DNA of 64,000 nucleotides from Endomychus coccineus (GCA_958510875.1 OY294067.1:136803726-136867725); one strand, 5' to 3'; positions 1-13,018 are shown, counted from the first letter of the stretch. Notes: generated by a model not told the origin, from the sequence alone. Program-made: numbers and translations.

Positions 1-4
1 CGGA

Positions 5-268
5 ATGTTTCAAATGAAGAGGCTACCAATGGGCCTAAAGATTAGCTCTCCAAGTTTTTCTCGAATAATGACAATAGCCATGGCAGGTCTCAATTATGAA
101 AGATGTTTTGTATATTTAGACGATCTGATTGTGTTTGGAAGAAATCTGAGAGATCACAATGCTAATCTGATCAAAGTGTTTGAGAGGTTAAGGAAAGTCA
201 ACTTGAAACTGAATCCTTCAAAGTGCGAATTTAAAAAAAAAATATCTTATATTTGGGGCATGTTATAA
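5..268 (+). pseudogene. Ty3/gypsy reverse transcriptase fragment
   Basis: This is the C-terminal half of the palm of a gypsy-type reverse transcriptase. The active-site box YLDD is intact (about residues 37-40), preceded by the LPMGLKISSPSF segment that matches the PFGL...P..F motif of gypsy RTs, and followed by the LNPSKCEF motif. The frame runs into a stop just after an A-rich run at about 231-242, while the next expected segment (GHVITSEG) continues in another frame from 253. A frameshift therefore separates RT from RNase H. The N-terminal part of RT, protease and gag lie off the left edge of the window. I read this as decay rather than programmed frameshifting, because it falls inside the RT domain. 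Confidence 0.85.
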
Positions 269-2445
269 CATCAGAGGGCATCCTACCTGATTCGAGCAAA
301 ATAGCAGCCTTGCATAATTATCCGGAGCCAAAGTCGGCGGATGAGGTTAAGAGGTTTGTCGCTAACTATTATAGAAAATTTATCCCAAATTTCGCGAAGC
401 GAACTTTGTGTTTAACTCAACTGACCCGGAAAAACGCAGCATTTATTTGGACGAACAATTGCCAAATATCATTTGAAACAATAAAAAAGGCTTTGATGTC
501 CCCACCAGTACTAGATTTTCCAGTTTTTCCTGCTGAGAATCAGTTCATAGTACACACTGATGCGTCAGGAAAAGCTTTGGGTGCAGTACTATCTAATGGA
601 AATGGAAAACCGATTGCCTATGCCAGTAGAACACTTAACAAGGCAGAAAGTAACTATGCCACAATAGAAAAAGAGTTACTAGCGATAGTATGGGCAACAC
701 GACATTTTCGGCCGTATTTATTTGGTAAGCGATTCAAGATCATGACAGATCACAGGCCGTTGATTTTTCTTTTCACACACAACAATCCCTCAAGCCGTCT
801 GACAAAGTTTAGGTTATGCTTAGAGGAATACGATTTCGACATTGAATACATTAAAGGTTCTGACAACGTAATAGCTGATGCCTTGTCACGAATTTTGATT
901 GAAGAGCTTAAGAGCATAAATCAACACAGCATAGCAGTTGTCACAAGGGCACAAACAATAACTAAAGAGAAAGAGGAAATAGAAACTAAAGTGAGGGATA
1001 ATAATCAGGTTATCGAACGAAATTCGGGTGCGCAACCGAAAATCGTTGAGATCCTTAAAAAACCCAAACAATGTACGCAACTAACAATAATGAATAAGAA
1101 ATTGAAGAATAAACTAATGAAAAACGATGATAGAGTAGCTACTGAAGATGAAAAATTAATATACATGCCCTCTATGAAAACGATCTTTATCGATCCAGAT
1201 GATCTGGCAGCAAAACCGCTACGCCGTTTGTTGGGACATTTGGAAACATTGTGTGATGAAATCGACATAGAAGAGGTAGTAATAATGAAAGAAGATAGCA
1301 ATATTGCATTTTTGAAATCGTTGGCCAACGAACTTAATAAAAATGAATATAAAAATTATGATATACCTAGGATATGCATCGTTAATAAAAGAAAATGTAT
1401 TGAGGATAAAGAAATGCGTACAGTTATTCTAAATGATTTCCATCTATTGCCGTCGAGTGGACATGCAGGTATTAGGAGAATGACAAAAAAAATACAGAAA
1501 TATTATTTTTGGCCAGGTATGACTAACGACATTTACAAATATGTAGCGAGGTGTGGCCAATGTCAGCGGAATAAACACGATAGACATACAAGACAACCTC
1601 TAGTAGTCACAACAACTGCGGATCGAGCATTTAGAAAAGTATTTCTAGACATTGTTGGACCACTAGACAAAGACAATGATGATTTTACATACATACTGAC
1701 GTTACAGTGTGATTTAACTAAATTCATAGAGGTTTATCCACTTAATTCAAAGGAGGCCAATGTTGTAGCTAGAACATTTGTGGAGGATTTCATCCTAAGA
1801 TATGGGACGCCTACGGAAATTTGTACTGATCGCGGGACAGAGTTCATGTCAACAGTTATGTGTGATGCAGCGAGGCTCCTGAATATCAACAAATTAAACA
1901 GTACAGCATATCACCATGAAACAATTGGGGCGCTGGAAAACACCCATAAACATTTGAAAGCTTTCTTACGTATAATGACGGGGAATCAACCTGAAAATTG
2001 GAGCTCGTGGCTTCGATATTGGTGTTTCGTGTTTAATACTACAGTTCATACTGAGACTGGTTACACCCCGTTTGAGCTAGTTTTTGGTTTTCTGGCAGCA
2101 TTGCCATCTAATTTGATAAACATTGAAAAAACTGATCCCATTTATAATCATGATAATTATCTAAGCGAATTGAAATATAGGTTGCAACGAGCATGGTTGG
2201 ATGCTCATCAGAATTTGGTGTCGAGCAAGGTAAAACGTAAGGAACACTACGATAAGAATTGTTATCCTAGGTCTTACAACAAAGATGATTTGATATTAGT
2301 TAAGAGTGAAACGGGAAATAAACTTACCGAAGTGTACGAAGGTCCTTATGTTGTGATCGCGGAACGCGAACCGAATGTTCTGTTTCTAAAAGGAGGAAAA
2401 ACTATTGAAGTGCACAAAAATAGAACAAAGACCTATCGGATTTAA
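253..2445 (+). CDS. Ty3/gypsy pol: RT end, RNase H and integrase
   Basis: A 730-codon frame carrying the end of RT/connection, RNase H and integrase of a gypsy-type LTR retrotransposon. RNase H shows HTDASG (about residue 103), the TIEKELLAIVWA helix and TDHRPL, ending with VIADALSR. The integrase zinc-binding region (about 395-440) has the GHAG histidine and CGQC; the catalytic core shows D in FLDIVGPL (about 465), D in CTDRGTEF (about 524) and E in GALENTHKHL (about 561). The tail has the KSETGNKL...GPYVV pattern typical of gypsy integrase C-termini. All visible catalytic residues are present, so apart from the upstream frameshift this copy is fairly young. No env-like frame follows within the next 400 bases. 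Confidence 0.88.
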   Translation: MGHVITSEGILPDSSKIAALHNYPEPKSADEVKRFVANYYRKFIPNFAKRTLCLTQLTRKNAAFIWTNNCQISFETIKKALMSPPVLDFPVFPAENQFIVHTDASGKALGAVLSNGNGKPIAYASRTLNKAESNYATIEKELLAIVWATRHFRPYLFGKRFKIMTDHRPLIFLFTHNNPSSRLTKFRLCLEEYDFDIEYIKGSDNVIADALSRILIEELKSINQHSIAVVTRAQTITKEKEEIETKVRDNNQVIERNSGAQPKIVEILKKPKQCTQLTIMNKKLKNKLMKNDDRVATEDEKLIYMPSMKTIFIDPDDLAAKPLRRLLGHLETLCDEIDIEEVVIMKEDSNIAFLKSLANELNKNEYKNYDIPRICIVNKRKCIEDKEMRTVILNDFHLLPSSGHAGIRRMTKKIQKYYFWPGMTNDIYKYVARCGQCQRNKHDRHTRQPLVVTTTADRAFRKVFLDIVGPLDKDNDDFTYILTLQCDLTKFIEVYPLNSKEANVVARTFVEDFILRYGTPTEICTDRGTEFMSTVMCDAARLLNINKLNSTAYHHETIGALENTHKHLKAFLRIMTGNQPENWSSWLRYWCFVFNTTVHTETGYTPFELVFGFLAALPSNLINIEKTDPIYNHDNYLSELKYRLQRAWLDAHQNLVSSKVKRKEHYDKNCYPRSYNKDDLILVKSETGNKLTEVYEGPYVVIAEREPNVLFLKGGKTIEVHKNRTKTYRI

Positions 2446-2834
2446 GTGCGCGACGATTTAATTCAAAAATGCTGAACTATGCACAAAATGTTCGAGAATG
2501 CATCGCAACAACCTTGAATTACATAATTTTAGTAGAGCATTGATGTTTTTATAAGTAGCTGTGAACTTGACACTTATTTTATGTTTACTATATTATAGAG
2601 CTTACCTTGAAAAAAAAAACAATCGACATCAAATATTTCATTTTATCATAAGAATTTGTAAATTATTATATTTATTGGTATTATGTATCGTATTACACTT
2701 ACTCATATTAACACCGATGCTGGAGAGAAAAGAAAGATCTTAGAATCCAAATTTATGATAGGAGTGTTATTGTTGTTTTGACGAATTTATTCACTTTGGA
2801 CATAGCAAATAAATTCTTTTCTCTGCAGGGAAGG

Positions 2835-3150
2835 TGTAGGGAAAATATAGCGTAATATTTAAGTTATTATATTCATGCTGAATATGTATATATTATTTAG
2901 AACAATTATTATTGATACACTAAGCAGTACGTCACCCGTGACAAGAGGGGCGAACGTTACCTTTCAGGTGACACTTACATTGATAGATATAGATGTCTCG
3001 ATATTCCACCGAGAACGACATGGTACTATCCTGTCACGGGTACTATTGACTTAGTGATGTTTCTTATTGTGCATCAGTGAATAAACCACCTTACCACAAC
3101 GTCATCTTTTATTCTGCGGTGTCCACGCAGATATCCCAACCTCATATAAT
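2835..3150 (+). repeat. putative 3' LTR of the gypsy element (boundaries unsure)
   Basis: A purine-rich stretch (GCAGGGAAGG, 2825-2834) precedes a TGTAGG start, as expected for a polypurine tract and LTR. An AATAAA polyadenylation-type signal lies near 3079. The paired LTR is outside the window, so neither end can be confirmed. The 390 bases between pol and this point hold no convincing gene. Confidence 0.3.
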
Positions 3151-3159
3151 CAAAAACCA

Positions 3160-5280
3160 CCAAAATACCAAAGGGACATGTATCATAAAAATTGTAAAGA
3201 TTGAATGATTATTTTACTACTGCAGCGTTGTTGGTTGTGTTCATCAGGTATTGCGCAGTAGAAAATCATTTTAAATTGAGCTAATAGTAATAAAACACTA
3301 GTAGGTGTAGTTCCGGTTACCAAAGTTATCTGCACCCAATTTGACAACGTTATATTTACGTGGTTTTGTTGGATAGCACAAAACTTACTATAACATATCT
3401 GAACCTCAGGGATTTTTTCCAGTCGAAAATTAATTTGTATTTAAATTATTATAATATGAGTAATACAAAAGATCCAAGTATACGATTAATAGTAGTGATT
3501 TATAACTAATATTTATATTCGATTATTTTATATCAAAAGCAGTAATATACTTGCTTTGTTTTGTACATACACATATCTATAATATATATAAAGCTACAAC
3601 AGCACGCATATACTCGACGTTATTCATTTACTAAATCCTCCGTCCTCGTGCACAGGAGAGTTATATTTTTATTGAATTTATAAATTGTACATTGTGTACT
3701 TAGTATCGTATCTACGTGCAAGGTTTTAAATATTGTGAATATAATTCTTGTTTATTACTAAATATGAAAATCTATTTAATTGTTGATTGAAATGCTAACA
3801 GTTGTGAAAACTGAAGAAAAACTAATTATATTAATTTTCATTTAAAAATAATAAAATTGTAATTTCGAATGCTACAATAATTAATACATTGGAGCCTATT
3901 TTATAGATCGAAGTAACCCAAAATATAGCTTATGAAAATAGCTACCAGTTTTGGAATATAGCTCAAATTAAACAAAAAATGAATCTTATTCTTATCAATC
4001 ACAATGATTCAAACAAGCGCGTAGGTATCTGAAATCTTACATGCCTCATCTAAATACGTATGTGATTAAATATTACACATTCAAGTTTCGATTCCTTTTT
4101 TATAAAGAACATTGTTTTGATTGAACGCCTTATTCGCTTCCTATGGCCAATCAGTAATATGTATCGTCAAATCGATTAGTTGGTAACACAAAAACTACAA
4201 AAGTGAGTTTAAGTGAGAGGCGGAGCAGTTCAATAAAATATTCTATTATCAGTTATCATTATTTGAACCCTATGAAATGAACAGCCCATCGAGTCCAATA
4301 TCGCATAACCACCTAATTTCATTTTTTCGTTTATTTGTTAATTAACAAATTGCTTATTAACAAAGGAAATAAACAATTTATTGCAATTATATCAACAAAT
4401 TCGTGTTCATCGAGTTGAAAATATCCGAAATCGAGTCCAATATCGCATAACCACCTAAATTCATTTTTTCGTTAATTTGTTAATTAACAAATTGTTTACG
4501 AACATTGAGTAAGCTTTGTGAACCTTTGTTTATCACTTTAACACTTGAAAATATTCAATTACTTGCTTAAAACCTGTGCTCTGAGACACGCGTTTGTTTA
4601 ACACTAATTATTGTTTATTGACAATATAAACAATTAGTCAGAAAAATAAACCCCCTCATTTTGTTCTAGACATCATTACGAAGAAAATGAGCCCTCACAG
4701 ATCAAAATCGGCTCATAACGAAAAAATTTAAATATTAATACCTACATTTACTGGACTATAACTCCAAGATCATTGCATTAGTCTCTTCTTGACAATGGTT
4801 CATTGTTCAAATTATATGTATTATTTATGTTAAATGATTCTACGTGTTTTTTTAAGTATATTTTGAAGTATCTTATTTATTATCTTGACATCATAACCGT
4901 TATTTGTAGCAATATTTATGATGAATGGAAATCATTTTTACTTAATGGAGTATTAACTAATCTATGTATCATACAATCATAATGCTGCTGAGTTGTACGA
5001 TTGTGTGTAAAGATGTTTGTAAACTTATCCGAAGTGACTTTCAGACAGTCAGAAATCAATTTACTTGACAAAGGCTTCAAATATAATATCCCATTATTCC
5101 ACTAAACTAGCTCCCAGCAAATTCGAAAATCCAGGAATTAAAATTGCTAAAGTACCTAATAAAAAAACTCCAAAAAATAATATGGTGTACACTGAAGCTG
5201 TTAAATGTAATTCAATAATACAGTAGACAATTCCACATATTTTGATAAAATTGATCAATTTTGAAAACCATCAAGAACAG
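3160..5280. other. AT-rich region without genes; 63-bp direct repeat
   Basis: No coding region recognised. A 63-bp segment beginning GAGTCCAATATCGCATAACC occurs at 4290-4352 and again at 4432-4494 (period 142, a few differences), each ending in the palindromic TTGTTAATTAACAA. Nothing else stands out. Confidence 0.6.
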
Positions 5281-5289
5281 AATTAAAAT

Positions 5290-6340
5290 CAGACCTTACA
5301 ACAAAATTTTAGACGAAATATTAAACACTCTCAAAAATATGAAATATATTTTCACTGAATATGAGAAATTTCGTTCATTAAACATGAGTCCTCATTCCTC
5401 AACCACCTTACTTATTATAAATTCACAAAGACAATACTCCTTTAAGACCCGTTTGTCGATATATCAGTGCTCCATGTCAAAAAATAGCGAGAAAATTAGT
5501 CAACATAATATCAACATATACTTTATACCTAAATACAGTATAAAAAATTAATTTCAGTAAATAGAAAGAATTGAAGATATAGAACTAAAGACAAATACCA
5601 AACTTGCATCATTTGATGTCTTCCAAGTATTCCCAAACAGCTGACCATTAGTCTAATTGTGGATATTTTAATCCGCAATAATACTTTACCGATAATAAAA
5701 CAGGGAATATTAAGTTTAATTTCACGTTGCATAAACCAAATTTATTTAACGATTAACAATAAATATTACAAGCAGAACACCGGACTTGCCAAGGGTTCCT
5801 CATTATATCTTTTGCTAGCGGTAATATTTATTAGTTACTTGGAAAATAAACTACAGAATTTCAGCACATGTTTGTTTATTGGTATCGCTATGTTGGCGAC
5901 GCAATCGTTTGCTTAACAGTTACTACCGTCAAGTAAATTCATGTCTCACCTATATTAACAGCTTACATCCAAATATGGAATTCACATTAGATATAGAAAA
6001 CAACAACTCCCTAAACTTTTTAGATCTAACGATTCAACATTCAAATAATTACCATTCCTTCGGTATTTATCATTTATCACAAACTCAGCCACGCAGATAC
6101 CACCATTCACAACACTTCTTCATACCCACAATCACACAAATTGGCAACATATAATTGTATGATACACAGATTAGTTAATATCCCATTGAGTTGAGACATC
6201 TTCCATTTGAAATTAAAGAGAATTATTGATATTTCCAAAAATAACAAATTTTGCATGTTTAACATATTAAGGTAAGCATTCACAAAAAATATCTAAAGGA
6301 AATATTCCTGTAGAATAGGGAAATTTCTCAATTTTTGATA
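5290..6340 (+). pseudogene. Penelope-like element reverse transcriptase fossil
   Basis: A heavily decayed PLE reverse transcriptase read across several frames. About 5440-5510 gives RPVCRYISAPCQKIARKL, resembling the RPIVS...P.Y..S..L segment of PLE RTs. About 5738-5860 gives YYKQNTGLAKGSSL...LLAVIF, matching the FY.Q..G..MGSPLSP.LA block. About 5930-6060 gives CLTYINSLHPNMEF...NNSLNFLDLTI, matching the LN..H..I.FT.E.E.....PFLDV block. A thumb-like NIPLS...ELKRI pattern follows near 6175-6220. Stops and frame changes lie throughout. The catalytic YVDD region was not recognised and is probably lost. Confidence 0.6.
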
Positions 6341-6639
6341 AACTACGCTTCATAAAAAAATGACACAGCTACAATAATTACAAAATAGAGGCATGAGGAT
6401 CATTTTGAGCTGTACTCGCTATACCCCTATCCCCCCTAAAGATTTTGAATGCATTACAATGGCTTTCAGTTACAAAATAATTATTCTTGCTAACGATGAT
6501 ATTCATTAACAACACAAGGAAGCACCTTCTTATTTTCTTGAATATGTTGATTTCCAACATGAGATTCACCATCATTCCACCCGAAATAGGAACAACATTC
6601 ATTTACCATGAGTAAAATTATCAAATACAAGAAATTCTT

Positions 6640-6751
6640 TGTTTTGAAAGGAATGATAGATTTTAATAATTTCCCTCATTATATTAAATCTAGTGAATCT
6701 TGTAAAATGTTCAGACACCAACTGTTGATACATATTAAAGAGCTAAATTAG
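6640..6751 (+). pseudogene. non-LTR retrotransposon ORF2 C-terminal scrap
   Basis: A short frame ending at 6751 reads FNNFPHYIKSSESCKMFRHQ. It resembles the YN.LP..I.....FK..L tail found at the end of CR1/Jockey-type ORF2 proteins; the same kind of tail occurs at 21941-22210 and 63078-63545 here. Too short for firm assignment. Confidence 0.35.
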
Positions 6752-6970
6752 ATCTACTTCCATTCTGTAATGAGGTTTCAGTAGTTAGTTCAGTTTAGAT
6801 TTAGTACAAAATGTTTCTATTCAGTGACATACAGGCTATTGAGTTAAAAATCAAAAACATTTTCAAGTATTATTTTGAAACTACTTTCTGAATCTTATAC
6901 AAATGAGAAACTGCATTTCTGCATTGAAAAAATGCATTATTCGGTAATGCATTGTCGAAATCGATCCAAA

Positions 6971-7262
6971 TTTGTTAATCGGTAGTTTTTAGGGTCCCTG
7001 AGCACGAATATGATGTCATAGAAACTACATAATGTACCATCCACGAGGTTTTCTCGAAATTTGCTTGAGAATTGAACCGAAAATGTTTACTCGGGGGGTT
7101 TTTGAGGTCGTTGAACACGATTTTGATATTGAAAAAATTCTCCAATTCACCTGGAGGCCAGGGTGAACTGGCTGTGTTACGCGAGTTTTTATGGAAATGC
7201 AACGAATTGGTTTACTCAGGGGTTTTTGCGGTCGCTGATCACGAATATGATGTCGAAAAATC
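6971..7262 (+). repeat. three degenerate tandem copies of a ~115-bp motif
   Basis: The phrase GGTTTTTG.GGTCGCTGA.CACGAATATGATGTC occurs in diverged form at about 6980-7018, 7092-7134 and 7218-7258, spacing about 113 and 123 bases, each preceded by a TTTACTCGG-like phrase. Copy three is closest to the consensus. Confidence 0.6.
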
Positions 7263-7688
7263 CATATGATTTGCCGGGGGACTGGGAAAAAATGTTATAG
7301 TATAATAAAGTTCCATATTCTGTAAAATTATTAAGTAAGATATAAATATACTCATATATATATTACTACCCTTAAATTTAGATAAATGAAAAATGTTATG
7401 GAAATACTGCGGGAATCCGTGGGTATGTTTAATTTCCCGCAAAATTCGCGGGATCATTGATTTTGCAATTGAAAGTTGTACTGAGAATATAGTTCTACAG
7501 AACAGAAAGAAGATCTCGTTTTGAAAGAAATTAATTTAGAACAATAATCTCGATAAAGGAAACGAACACACACTGTGTCTTCTGTGTATAATACCACTAG
7601 TTTCAGTACGAAAACTGACTGCAGTTTCGACACTAAGACTGTCATTTTCAGACGTTAACACTGTGAGTTATTACTGAACAGGAGAAAA

Positions 7689-8060
7689 ATGCCGTCCATA
7701 GTATTCACCCCAAATTTGAGGATAATAATAAACAAAAAATTGCATCTAGGCTCACATTTTGAAGGCCAGACCTGCTCAATAAATATTAGGTATGGAGAAT
7801 ATTTGAGATCCCTTAATTTACAAAAATCAGATACAACCTTTCCTAATCACCTTTTGGAAAAGAAGCACAGTTTCTAGGATATTAATGAACAAGAATCTTA
7901 CATCTCTGTACAAAAGGCTCAAAACTAAACTTATTAGAATCACTTGGTATCTTCAAACATAAAAATGATCCTACAATTTGACTAATCCATTCTAGCCTAT
8001 TTAAGGTTATTAATAATCTCATTCAATAGACCGAGGTATTCACAAACAATGTAACTTAGT
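7689..8060 (+). pseudogene. possible PLE GIY-YIG endonuclease tail
   Basis: An opening frame (7689-7877) contains RYGEYLRSLN followed by DTTFPNHLLEKKHSF, then, across stops, phrases like LNHLVSSNIKM. This resembles the H...Y..H..SL......T.FA.H.......H motif and the LN.LE..EI end of PLE GIY-YIG or related endonuclease domains. It could be the 3' part of the PLE whose RT fossil lies at 5290-6340, separated by later insertions. Weak support. Confidence 0.3.
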
Positions 8061-11000
8061 TCTTTGAATGATGTAGTAAATTGGTAATACTATAGAGCAT
8101 TTACCGTCTGATAGTATAGATATTGTATACACTGATAGTGTACTTCGTATAGTGTGTTTGTTCATTTCCTCTATGAATATGATGAATAACCATAAAATAA
8201 CGGCTACAACAATCAATTATTTAATATAGTAATCAATATTTTCACATACGTTGTTGACACAAAAAAGTAGAGAACAGAATAACAAGTATGCTATGAAAGA
8301 AATATAAGAAAAAGAAAAATCAAATAAAATTTGCAATTATGATTGAGAAAACATACATGAAATGTGATTTATTTTATTACAAATGAAGCGAAGATATTTT
8401 ATTGTTTTTCATAGACTACTATTTTCTTTGTCAAAAAATTATTATTGTGCTTCTTTGTGATGAAAATTGATATGAGAGAATGAAACCAGCAATATGGTAG
8501 GAGAGAAATTTATAGATTTGGGGCATTGTATTTAGAAAACTGCACTAAATCTGATCAGATTACGGATATCATATAAATAATGAACTTTCTCAATCAATCA
8601 CCCAGTATAAAATATAGGTTATTTTCTTTGCTATCCGAAATATTAAAATAGTATAACATTTAATTATGATATTTTCGACGATCCAGGAGTAATAGTTCAA
8701 TAGCCGCGAATTAATATTTTCTTTAGCCCATTTCTCTAACTTAGTGGTATAGTAATAAACTGACTCGAGATTATTGAATCTCCAGGTAGTTTGTACCCTC
8801 ATCTGAATGCGACTATTTGGCAATACGAATATAAATTATGAATAAGTTATAGTAGGAAGTGGAATATTTACTCATTTGCCAACGCTTATTCGGAATTGTT
8901 CTAGCCGTTATCAAAAACTTGATGAATCAGGCCTGGTTAAATATCGGGAAATTGATATGTTCAATTGGAACATCTACATATTTTTAATTTGGTTAGATTT
9001 AAGGTCTAATTTAATTATTTCCACATTAGGAATTCTCTATAAAACGATAAATTTGAACACTCCTTCACCTGTCTCTCACAATTTTGGAGACATGAATGAA
9101 AATTAGAAACTGAGATTCAAACATTCGCTTTTGTGATTCTCCAGAGTATGTATCTTCCAATCAGAGCCATTTTAATTTGAATATTTGATCTGTTGATCCC
9201 TCAAAATTATTCTAAAGTCTTCTTGGTATTATAGTATTATTTGTTCAATTCAAACTTATGTATCATTGACCAGTTTATGTGTCGGAAGTGCAGGATCGAT
9301 TTGTTCCAATAAATTAGTGATATTGAACAATGTATGAGATGTTTTTCTTACATCAAGATAATTAAGCTTTCACTATAAACTTTTTCAATAAAGGAACTAA
9401 GAATAACGTAGTTTTATTTATTGACAAAAATGAAGTCGGTAATATAAAATGTACAAATTCTTATAATTTGGGAAGATCCATATTTTGGTAATAATGACTT
9501 GAATTGCAAACCAGACACATGATCATAATTTAAAGGCTGCATTGAATACACAACTGTTCGAATGGATTGCAATCGAACACATCCCTGAAAATTTCGGAGT
9601 ACACGAACAAATTTGTGAAATACAAGGCAGAGAATGAGATGTATTTATGTGGAACTGACTGAATATGCTACTTTTGAATTTTGTGAGAAAAATTGAGAAG
9701 GGCAATTAAAATCAAGGAATCAAGAATGATTCTTTTGTTGCATATGGCTAAAATAGAATCAGAAGTCTAATAACACTAACATCAAACACCGTAAATTTTG
9801 AGGTTAACTGGAAAATTCAAAACATAAATAGAGTGTATCATCTGAGTGGGAAATAAATATATTCCCTCAATATAGAAGCAAACAAACGGGTTAATCCTTT
9901 GCAATCTATGGAGTTTACCAGATAAGTGGTTCGATAATCCTATTTCTAACAATCTGTACAACGTCATGCCAAATTCGCATCATATAAAAGATATTGTATG
10001 TCATGTACGTCACGTACATATTATTAGCCGCGACATGTATTTCAAGAATGTGTTAGAGTAAATCTTATTCATAGGAATTTGGAGTGTATCGTTGGAAAAG
10101 ATGTTGATGGGTTAACCTGATTGCAAAGCTTGGGATTGAAATATAAACAAAATTTTATTTCGGGTGTCTTTCCAAGTTTCGACATTATTTTTTCATTATA
10201 AACATTTCCCTCGATCAATGTTATATGTATCTCATGATATTCACGAGGGGACACGTTCTCGGAAAAAACAAAAAGTTGAGAGCAATTCCAAATTGCCTTC
10301 AAAAATGCTAAAACCAACGTGACATGGAGATTTGAGCCATACGAAATTGGCAATTTTTCATTTATGGATTAATAACTATGGAAAATACATGTTTTATTGA
10401 AAAAAAAAAGCTCTAAGAAAAAATGTTTTATGGGTTAATTATTTCTAGGTACTCCTTACAAAAATACTTCAGGGTTGAAAGAAGTCTCATTAACAGATAA
10501 TGTTCATCAAGTTTTGTTTCTTCATCTTAATATACAGGGATGATAAAGTAGATTAACATTTTTTTTTGAGTTTTTTGGAGGGAAGTAACTTATCAGGAAA
10601 AGGTTTTTCAAAAAAGATCCCCCTTAATTTCCATCAGAGAATCACCCCTTACATTTTTTCGGTGTTATTCAGATACGTCCTGTATAAAAGTATTACTATC
10701 GCTTTTTGGAGATAATCAGGAAATATACTAGTTATTTATAGATTGAATAATTGTGTTGACGGTCAGATAATATAAGGTGTAATACGTTTCAAGGTATAAG
10801 GTTTGATTACATCATGACCTGCTGACTTTTCATTATTTATTGGATTGACAATTGTTTTTACTTCAGGTTCTTAAATCTGGTTGCAGGGAGATAGACCCAC
10901 TTAAACATATCCTACTCTTAGGTTTATAATTAATATTGGCGATTTTTCTACTTTGGTTAATGCAAATGCCATATAAATGAAATAAATGTTGAATTCGTTT

Positions 11001-11142
11001 GCTATTTTTTGGTTTGGTTTTATTAATGAGTTTTAGGTATGTTGGTTGGTATGCAGTGGCCTTTATTGGAATACGATACACATTTGGCGCCTAAATGTTC
11101 CACATCAATATTGTCATACATCATATAAAGGCGCGAAATTGC
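8061..11142. other. AT-rich region without recognisable genes
   Basis: Both strands were read; open frames are short and look like chance frames. A possible MITE lies at about 10533-10690, bounded by TACAGGGATG and CGTCCTGTA with a TA on each side, but the inverted repeats are too short to insist on. A 15-bp palindrome TGTACGTCACGTACA sits near 10000. Confidence 0.5.
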
Positions 11143-12085
11143 ATCGGATTCAAATTTCTGGGACTGTAGGTTCATGAAATATCACTTTAGCTGTAGCATC
11201 CGAGTATATGATGCCACACACATAACCTCGAATATTCGGAAAACCTTCTATGGCGCGATTACAATACTTTCCTTACACTCTATGTGTATAGTGAGGGAAG
11301 TAAAAACACAATACACAGGCACTTTAAATTCAACCTGTGTTATAGAATATGTGTAATAGATTATGTTTGAAACAAATATATTCTATTATTTATTTGATTT
11401 CCTATATTCCTCAAAACTTTCAACAATCTCTAGTCCTAACTATCAACCTTATTTGCATTCACTAATTATTTGGCTGTGAGTAAATACGAAGAACATTTTT
11501 GATTTCATCTTTTTGAAACAATAAATTGAATTGATGGAGACGTTACTTGATAGAAATGTATGTCTAGCTACAAAGTGAAACAACTACTGTTTATAAAATT
11601 CCATTATATTGATAACAAAATGTCGGACGCGTTTTGTCAACGATTTGACTTATTAGTACATTAATAGTGAAGCTGTAATCATCAACAATTTCATGAATTT
11701 CACCCAAATAATTTGTAATGAGTGTGATGGTTTCATATACACCATTGTATTGTAATAAGAATGAATGTCTCATATATACCATCATATTGGGGGAAATGGC
11801 CTCATATGCACCCATACGTGAAGAGAAAATGATTTCTGTTTATCGTGTATTTTACAATTTATATAAAAGTCCGCAATATTTACTCCTAGTCTTATGCAGT
11901 ATACGATCAAATAAACAGTATAAATGAATAATTCTTGATATTAAACTTATATTCAACAGATATATAATGATGATTGATAGGTTCCCTAACCAAGTTGTTG
12001 TTATGAGACCATGAGACGGAAGGTGTTGCTAAATACCAGTATACAATGACACAGTAAATGGTTCTCTAACTACCGCTAGAAGAAG

Positions 12086-12090
<5 letters not shown>

Positions 12091-12141
<51 letters not shown>
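12091..12141. repeat. (TA)n microsatellite
   Basis: Uninterrupted TA dinucleotides between segments A and B of the palindrome's left arm. It lies where a tail of the adjacent tRNA-like SINE would be expected. Confidence 0.95.
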
Positions 12142-12143
<2 letters not shown>

Positions 12144-12235
12144 CTTAAGAGATATAGAATTAAATTTTCTGAATTATGAAGATAACTTAGATAATTTAAC
12201 ATAGGATTATAAAGATGAATAAACGTAAAAGATTG

Positions 12236-12310
12236 AACCATAGGCGGGATTCGAACCCACATTTCTGGATTTCTAGTCCAGGGTGTTTACCAATTACACC
12301 ACTTCGGTCC
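12236..12310 (-). repeat. tRNA-like head of a SINE (left palindrome arm)
   Basis: Reverse-complement copy of the tRNA-like unit at 13019-13093, with identical A-box and B-box sequences. It belongs to the palindrome's left arm. Confidence 0.7.
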
Positions 12311-13018
12311 TGTTAGATTTTTATATTTTTGTAAATATAAACCTCTGAAAGGATAGTAGATCATTGATGAACACAATGCGATTCGATGCCCTACCATCGA
12401 TCAACTATTCACGCACATTCATCTGAAGTTCAGTCGTTTTTTGAAGTAAGGATTGTAGGTTAGTACTGCTATGGTTGGCAGTTACTTGACAGTTCTTATT
12501 CAAATGACAGCATCCCGGTTCTTATATATTTCAATAGAACTGACTGAGAATTGTTCTGGTTAATTATAAACAAGTTTAAAGTTTCTTTGCCTAATTGGCC
12601 ACTATCGTGTATGTAACGTTCAATCTTTTACGTTTATTCATCTTTATAATCCTATGTTAAATTATCTAAGTTATCTTCATAATTCAGAAAATTTAATTCT
12701 ATATCTCTTAAGTTACATACACGATAGTGGCCAATTAGGCAAAGAAACTTTAAACTTGTTTATAATTAACCAGAACAATTCTCAGTCAGTTCTATTGAAA
12801 TATATAAGAACCGGGATGCTGTCATTTGAATAAGAACTGTCAAGTAACTGCCAACCATAGCAGTACTAACCTACAATCCTTACTTCAAAAAACGACTGAA
12901 CTTCAGATGAATGTGCGTGAATAGTTGATCGATGGTAGGGCATCGAATCGCATTGTGTTCATCAATGATCTACTATCCTTTCAGAGGTTTATATTTACAA
13001 AAATATAAAAATCTAACA

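Noticed and set aside
231..262. Programmed ribosomal frameshift between RT and RNase H
   Set aside because: Gypsy elements shift between gag and pol, not inside RT; decay or a sequencing slip is simpler.
10069..10353. 94-codon minus-strand frame in the gene-free region
   Set aside because: No motif, no neighbouring exon signals and composition like the surrounding noncoding DNA.
11591..11815. Identical 74-codon frames in both palindrome arms (also 13886-14110)
   Set aside because: Their identity follows from the arms being copies; no motif, no start context and no sign of selection can be judged from two near-identical copies.
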